DNA of 25,913 bases from DATKEG01 sp035544515 (GTDB taxonomy: Bacteria > Acidobacteriota > Vicinamibacteria > Fen-336): assembly GCA_035544515.1 (NCBI GenBank), contig DATKEG010000137.1:1-25913 (forward strand). Direction: 5' to 3'. The stretch's first letter is position 1. The number at the start of each line of letters is the position of its first letter. The notes under the pieces are model-generated. The model was given only the letters and a program-made list of their open reading frames with translations. It was not told where the DNA came from and ran no database searches. The translations under genes were made by a program, and so were the position numbers. Positions 22,294 to 25,913 of the stretch are shown here, one piece after another.

Positions 22294-23049
22294 ATGACCG
22301 CGAAGAGGCTCCTGCCGGCCCTGCTCCTTCTGGCCACCGCCGCCGTCGTCCCGTCCGTTGGCGCGCGGGAGGCCCCGCCCAAGGGGTTCGTGTCCCTCTT
22401 CAACGGCCGGGACCTGTCCGGCTGGCGCGTCCCGCAAGGCGACAACGGCCACTGGAAGGTGGTGGGCGGCGTGATCGACTACGACGCCGAGAGCGAGGCG
22501 CCGGGCGACAAGAGCCTCTGGACGGAGAAGGAGTACGGCAACTTCGTCCTGCGCCTGGACTGGCGCATCAAGGACACGCCCTACGTCAACCCGAACGTGC
22601 ACATCGTGCGGCCGGACGGCTCCTCCAAGCGCGACGCGAAGGGCAAGCCGGTCCTCATGGCCGTGCCGGACTCGGACTCCGGCGTCTATCTCCGGGGCGA
22701 GTCCAAGGCGCAGGTGAACATCTGGGCCTGGCCGGTGGGCTCGGGCGAGGTCTACGGCTACCGCACGGACGAGAAGATGCCCGCCTCCGTGCGCGCCGGG
22801 GTGACGCCCAGGAAGCTGGCGGACCGGAACATCGGCGAGTGGAACACGTTCGAGATCACGGTCGGCGGCAACCGGCTCACCGTGGTCCTCAACGGCGAGA
22901 CCGTGGTGGACAAGGCGGAGCTGCCCGGTCTGCCCCCCCGTGGCCGGATCGCCCTGCAGCACCACGGCTCCAAGAAGGACGGCGTGTGGACCTCGTCTCC
23001 CGCCCTCGTCCAGTTCCGCAACCTCTCGATCAGGGAGCTGCCGAACTAG
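22294..23049 (+). CDS. DUF1080 (3-keto-glycoside hydrolase/lyase-like) exported protein
   Basis: The 251-residue protein has a signal peptide (about 1-22) and a concanavalin-like jelly roll. Typical DUF1080 boxes are FVSLFNGRDLSGWRV, HWKVVGGVIDYD, SLWTEKEYGNFVLRLDWR, DSGVYLRGE, GEWNTFEITV and GRIALQHHGS. Some members cleave glycosides whose sugar has been oxidised at C3 to a keto group; others are only annotated as sugar hydrolases. I choose ATG 22294 because AGGAGGG (22281-22287) lies six bases before it and touches the alternative ATG at 22288. The Gfo/Idh dehydrogenase at 15101-16192 could in principle supply 3-keto sugars, but they are not in one operon. Confidence 0.92.
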   Translation: MTAKRLLPALLLLATAAVVPSVGAREAPPKGFVSLFNGRDLSGWRVPQGDNGHWKVVGGVIDYDAESEAPGDKSLWTEKEYGNFVLRLDWRIKDTPYVNPNVHIVRPDGSSKRDAKGKPVLMAVPDSDSGVYLRGESKAQVNIWAWPVGSGEVYGYRTDEKMPASVRAGVTPRKLADRNIGEWNTFEITVGGNRLTVVLNGETVVDKAELPGLPPRGRIALQHHGSKKDGVWTSSPALVQFRNLSIRELPN

Positions 23050-23079
23050 GCCGCGGCCCGCGCGCGGCGGCGGAAGGGG

Positions 23080-24279
23080 TCAGTAGAGGAGCCACGACCG
23101 GCGCTCCACCTCGAACCGCTCGACGTCGGCCCGCTCCTTCGCGTCGAACTCCGCCCAGGGGTGCCGGCCTTCCGCCCATGCGCGGACCCAGGGCCCTCCC
23201 GCGATGATGTCGATGGGCGGCCGGTCGTGCTCGTATTCGTAGGGCGGCTCCTTCCAGGCGAACTCCCCCGGAAAGAGCGTGGCCATCCCGCGCAGCAGCG
23301 CCAGTCCCGTGCGCACGGGGTTGAACGCGGCGCGGTCGACGGGATGGACGAACGCGCCGAGGCACACGCGTCCGGCATGCTTCTGGAACGTCGGTTGGAA
23401 GGCCGTGGGACGGACGATCGCCCCCGCGCGCCACGACGGGTACTCGCGGTCGAGGTGGGCGAAGAGCGGCTCGGGCCTGACGTACGGCGCGCCGCATTGC
23501 TCGAGCGGCCGCGTCGTCCCGCGGCCTTCGGAGAGGTTCGTGCCCTCGAAATACACGAAGCCGGGAAAGGTCAGGCAGCTGTCGGGCGTGGGGATGTTCG
23601 GGGAGGGCGACACGAACACGAGTCCGGTGCCGTCCCAGTAGGCGTCGCGGTCCCAGCCGGCCATGGGGACGACGTGCAGCACGCAGCGCCGGCCCCGGTT
23701 CAGCTCGTGGCGCTCGTTCATCCAGCGTGCCAGCTCGCCCATGGTCAGGCCGTGGCGCGTGGGCATGGGGTAGAGGCCGACGAAGGAGCGGAAGGCGGGA
23801 TCGAGCATGGTGCCCTGCACGGCGCGGCCTCCGATCGGGTTCGGCCGGTCGAGCACCACCACCTCCTTGCCCAGCTCCGCCGCCGCCTCCATGGCGTGGC
23901 TCATGGTGTAGGCGAAGGTGTAGATGCGCGTGCCGATGTCCTGGAGGTCCACCACCAGCGTGTCCACGTCCGCGAGCATGGCCGCCGTCGGCTGGCGGGT
24001 CTCGCTGTAGAGGCTGTAGAGCGGGACGCCCTTCCACTCGCCGTGCGAGGTCTCGATCATGTTGTCCTGGTCCTGGCCCCAGAACCCGTGTTGCGGCGAG
24101 AAGAGCGCGGTCAGGCGGAAGCCGAGCGGCTCCTGCGCGGCCAGGAAGAGGTCGACGGCGTGAGCGCAGCGCTCGTCCACCGAGGCCTCGTGGCAGACGA
24201 GCCCCACCCGCCTCTCGCGCAGCACGCGGGAGTACTTCTCGTCCGTGAGGACGCGCGTCAGGCCTGGTTGGACGGTCAT
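23080..24279 (-). CDS. NamZ-like DUF1343 protein (exo-beta-N-acetylmuramidase family)
   Basis: The 399-residue protein matches DUF1343: a Rossmann-like N-terminal domain with ALFSPQHGFWGQDQ and VDTLVVDLQDIGTRIYTF, then VVLDRPNPIGG, a central YPMPTRHGLTMGELA, the Gly/Ser-rich SPNIPTPDSCLTFPG and FEGTNLSEGRGTTRP, and a distinct C-terminal domain. NamZ of Bacillus subtilis removes terminal MurNAc from peptidoglycan fragments during wall recycling. There is no recognisable signal peptide here, so it probably acts in the cytoplasm or the start is internal to a longer protein; no upstream in-frame ATG looks better. GGAGG lies seven bases before the ATG at 24279. The 76 bases before it contain a TAGACT box; the KAS III-like gene lies upstream on the same strand. 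Confidence 0.93.
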   Translation of the reverse strand: MTVQPGLTRVLTDEKYSRVLRERRVGLVCHEASVDERCAHAVDLFLAAQEPLGFRLTALFSPQHGFWGQDQDNMIETSHGEWKGVPLYSLYSETRQPTAAMLADVDTLVVDLQDIGTRIYTFAYTMSHAMEAAAELGKEVVVLDRPNPIGGRAVQGTMLDPAFRSFVGLYPMPTRHGLTMGELARWMNERHELNRGRRCVLHVVPMAGWDRDAYWDGTGLVFVSPSPNIPTPDSCLTFPGFVYFEGTNLSEGRGTTRPLEQCGAPYVRPEPLFAHLDREYPSWRAGAIVRPTAFQPTFQKHAGRVCLGAFVHPVDRAAFNPVRTGLALLRGMATLFPGEFAWKEPPYEYEHDRPPIDIIAGGPWVRAWAEGRHPWAEFDAKERADVERFEVERRSWLLY

Positions 24280-24316
24280 GGACCGGCCTCCGGCGGCGGC
24301 GCCGGGGCACGACGAC

Positions 24317-24322
24317 AGTCTA
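24317..24322 (-). promoter_or_regulatory. -10 box TAGACT before the DUF1343 gene
   Basis: TAGACT, identical to the box before the acpS-like gene, lies 37 bases before the ATG at 24279, with GGAGG between. No clear -35 is visible, and co-transcription with the KAS III-like gene remains possible. Confidence 0.35.
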
Positions 24323-24355
24323 GCGTGAGGCGGCGGGCTCCGGGGGCGGGACGCG

Positions 24356-25477
24356 CTAGACGCGCGCCACCGCGTACCCGTATTGCGCGCCCGAGCCCGC
24401 GCCGATCCAGAGGAAGGCCACGAGGTCGCCGTCCTCCACCGACCCGCGCCGGCGGTCCGCGTCGAGGAGCAGGAGCGTGCTGGCCGAGCAGGTGTTGCCG
24501 TAGCACTCGACGTTGGTCGGCACGCGGTCGAGGGGCAGGCCCAGCTCCTCGGCCGTGCGCACGACCGCCGGACGGTTCGCCTGGTGCAGGTACCAGCGCT
24601 TGATGCGGCCGATGTCGAACCCATGGCCGACCACCGGCTCCACCCGCACGGGCCACTGCTCCACCATGTGTTCGAAGGTCCGGCGCAGGAGGGGCGTGTA
24701 GGACTTCGCCACCGCCTGCGGCTCCATGATGAAGACGTGCTCGGCCAGGTTCCGCGCGCTGGTGGGCGAGGTCGCGCCACCCGCGCCGTAGGTCACGATC
24801 GAGATGTCGGGCTGCGTCTCGTACCACACGTCGAGGAAGCCCCGGTCCCGGTCCCGGCCGCTCGAGCGCAGCACCAGCGCGCCCGATCCGTCGCCGAAGA
24901 GCGCCGGGCTGAGCCAGGCCCAGGGGTGGGGATGGCGGAGGTAGAAGTCGATCGTGTCGCGCGTCAGATAGCTGCTCGAGCTGTTGCTCGCGACGAGCAG
25001 CACCGTCGTCTCGTGGTCGGCGGCCGCCAGCTCGCTGCGCACGGCCCGCAGCGCGGGCGCCAGCCCCGCGCAGCCGAGGTCGAAGTGCAGCCGGTGGGCG
25101 TCCCGGCGCAGCCCCAGGCTCGTGCTGAGATAACGCAAGTGGTCCTGGAAGAAGAGGGTGTCGGGCGTGCAGGAGACGTGCACGAACACGTCCACGTCGG
25201 CCGCCGCCACCCCGGCGTCCTCGAGGGCCGCGCGCGCGGCGCGCAGGGCGAGGTCGCCGTCGTAGATGCCGCCCTCGTCCCGCGGCCGCTTGGTCCCGGT
25301 CTCGAAGTCGAGGTCGAACGACCGCTGGCGGACCCCGAGGTTTCTCTCCAGCCACTCCGGTGGCACCAGCTCGCCATCCGGCCGCCGGGGCTGCAGCCAG
25401 TCGAACAGCGTCGCGTTCTGTACGAGCGGCGTACAAACGAACGAACCCGTACCGACGATGAGAGGGAGGGCTGACAT
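24356..25477 (-). CDS. Beta-ketoacyl-ACP synthase III-like thiolase-fold enzyme
   Basis: The 373-residue protein has the KAS III catalytic triad: C136 in FDLGCAGLAPAL, H298 in WYLHQANRP and N328 in CYGNTCSAS. Other thiolase-fold landmarks are VFVHVSCTPDT, ALFGDGSGALVL and the C-terminal GDLVAFLWIGAGSGAQYGYAV. KAS III enzymes condense an acyl-CoA with malonyl-ACP to begin fatty acid or polyketide chains. No acyl carrier protein, FabD or FabG gene is nearby, so it is likely a specialised copy rather than the housekeeping FabH; the substrate is unknown. The N-terminal region has an insert relative to E. coli FabH (about 25-65, with QPRRPDGELVPPEWLERNLG). Start ATG 25477 is preceded by a Shine-Dalgarno-like AAGG and a good promoter. 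Confidence 0.9.
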   Translation of the reverse strand: MSALPLIVGTGSFVCTPLVQNATLFDWLQPRRPDGELVPPEWLERNLGVRQRSFDLDFETGTKRPRDEGGIYDGDLALRAARAALEDAGVAAADVDVFVHVSCTPDTLFFQDHLRYLSTSLGLRRDAHRLHFDLGCAGLAPALRAVRSELAAADHETTVLLVASNSSSSYLTRDTIDFYLRHPHPWAWLSPALFGDGSGALVLRSSGRDRDRGFLDVWYETQPDISIVTYGAGGATSPTSARNLAEHVFIMEPQAVAKSYTPLLRRTFEHMVEQWPVRVEPVVGHGFDIGRIKRWYLHQANRPAVVRTAEELGLPLDRVPTNVECYGNTCSASTLLLLDADRRRGSVEDGDLVAFLWIGAGSGAQYGYAVARV

Positions 25478-25516
25478 CGCCTTGCTTTCCTTGGACTATG
25501 GGTTAGTGAGGTGCTA

Positions 25517-25545
25517 AGGATAAATGCCCGCCCGTAAATTGGCAA
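25517..25545 (-). promoter_or_regulatory. Sigma-70-type promoter of the KAS III-like gene
   Basis: On the minus strand TTGCCA (25545-25540) is five of six, the spacer is exactly 17 bases, and TATCCT (25522-25517) is four of six. The leader would be about 33 bases. It lies in the AT-richest stretch of the window (25490-25560). Confidence 0.65.
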
Positions 25546-25742
25546 GTGTTTTTCGCAACAGGCCGTCGAAGGAGCCCCTCGTCGGACGCACGGACAGCCC
25601 AGGCCAAACCTGGCGAGAAATCGACAGCCCGCCAATAGATTGATAACAAAGCCTTTGACGTCCAGCCTTGGGCGGGGAGGGCGGGCGGCGCACACGACGC
25701 GGGTCGCGGACCATGAGCCGGGCGTGCGCTTCGACTCGGCCT

Positions 25743-25748
25743 TACAAT
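25743..25748 (+). promoter_or_regulatory. -10 box TACAAT before the last gene
   Basis: TACAAT (five of six) ends 19 bases before the ATG at 25768, as before the FAD-Rieske gene. No -35 is evident. The rest of the 290-base interval 25478-25767 shows no gene. Confidence 0.4.
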
Positions 25749-25767
25749 CCACGCGAGCCGCCCGCCT

Positions 25768-25913
25768 ATGCAAGATCGGCCGTTCTCCGACACCGATCCG
25801 GAAGTCGAGCGCGTGCAGCTCGAGCTGCTGCGTGCCGCGGCGCCGGGGCGTCGCGCACAGATGGCGCTGGATTTGAGCGCGCTGGTGATCCTGCTCGCGC
25901 GCCGGGGACTTCG
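25768..25913 (+). CDS. 5' part of an unrecognised gene, cut by the window edge
   Basis: An ATG at 25768 opens a frame that runs uninterrupted to the last base (48 codons visible). The product begins with an acidic stretch (SDTDPEVERVQLELLR) and continues into what look like amphipathic helices ending ALVILLARRGL. It has no signal peptide. Codon use fits the neighbouring genes. I cannot assign a family from this fragment. A TACAAT box upstream supports a genuine gene start; it is divergent from the KAS III-like gene. Confidence 0.65.
   Translation, partial: MQDRPFSDTDPEVERVQLELLRAAAPGRRAQMALDLSALVILLARRGL

Noticed and set aside
25599..25613. Short palindrome CCAGG/CCTGG in the last intergenic region as an operator
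   Set aside because: Five pairs only, not placed at a promoter element, and no second copy was seen.

Overview
The window is high-GC bacterial DNA carrying ordinary chromosomal genes on both strands. The 717-residue protein at 20115-22268 matches the VWFA-related family best known from Acidobacteriota. The Tat/Sec-exported proteins and the Omp85-like barrel indicate a Gram-negative envelope. I infer an acidobacterium, possibly from a Vicinamibacteria- or Thermoanaerobaculia-like lineage; the class is a guess.

Layout. 12-2767 (+): a two-domain radical SAM protein, a doubtful 34-codon ORF, and a membrane-anchored protein of unknown function with its own promoter. 2825-4221 (-): an AcpS-like protein translationally coupled to a GH18-like protein. 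4287-4988 (+): a PgeF/YfiH multicopper oxidoreductase-like protein. 5001-6148 (-): a coiled-coil/zinc-ribbon protein followed by an RNase HI-like protein that has no AUG start. 6238-8503 (+): a bufferin-like RiPP operon with a consensus promoter, a Tat-type Cys-repeat precursor, a hairpin, an MNIO (DUF692) enzyme and a DUF2063 partner. 8601-8673 (-): a tRNA with anticodon CAU. 8743-12464 (+): a FAD-Rieske fusion oxidoreductase and a GT-C membrane glycosyltransferase. 12458-16192 (-): a Gfo/Idh/MocA dehydrogenase, a 28-residue Cys-rich peptide, a CorE-like ECF sigma factor with a Cys tail, and a GH3 beta-glucosidase. 16452-19505 (+): a peptidase / TolB-propeller / beta-barrel fusion. 19574-20044 (-): a TerB-like protein. 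20115-23049 (+): the VWFA-related protein and a DUF1080 protein. 23080-25477 (-): a KAS III-like synthase and a NamZ-like DUF1343 protein. 25768 onward (+): the start of a gene cut by the window edge.

Two loci stand out. One is the bufferin-like operon; the family is known, but this precursor has four regular C-x5-C-x5-C units. The other is the tiny six-Cys peptide encoded just upstream of a sigma factor with a CxC linker and a six-Cys tail, the arrangement known from metal-sensing CorE-type sigma factors. Both suggest copper or another soft metal. A regulatory link between them is a hypothesis only.

Most of the remaining genes handle carbohydrates or the envelope: GH3, GH18-like, Gfo/Idh, DUF1080, NamZ, GT-C. 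TANNNT-like -10 boxes lie very close to many start codons, suggesting frequent leaderless or short-leader transcription. No intergenic stretch exceeds 300 bases, and I saw no CRISPR array, insertion sequence, phage gene or rRNA.
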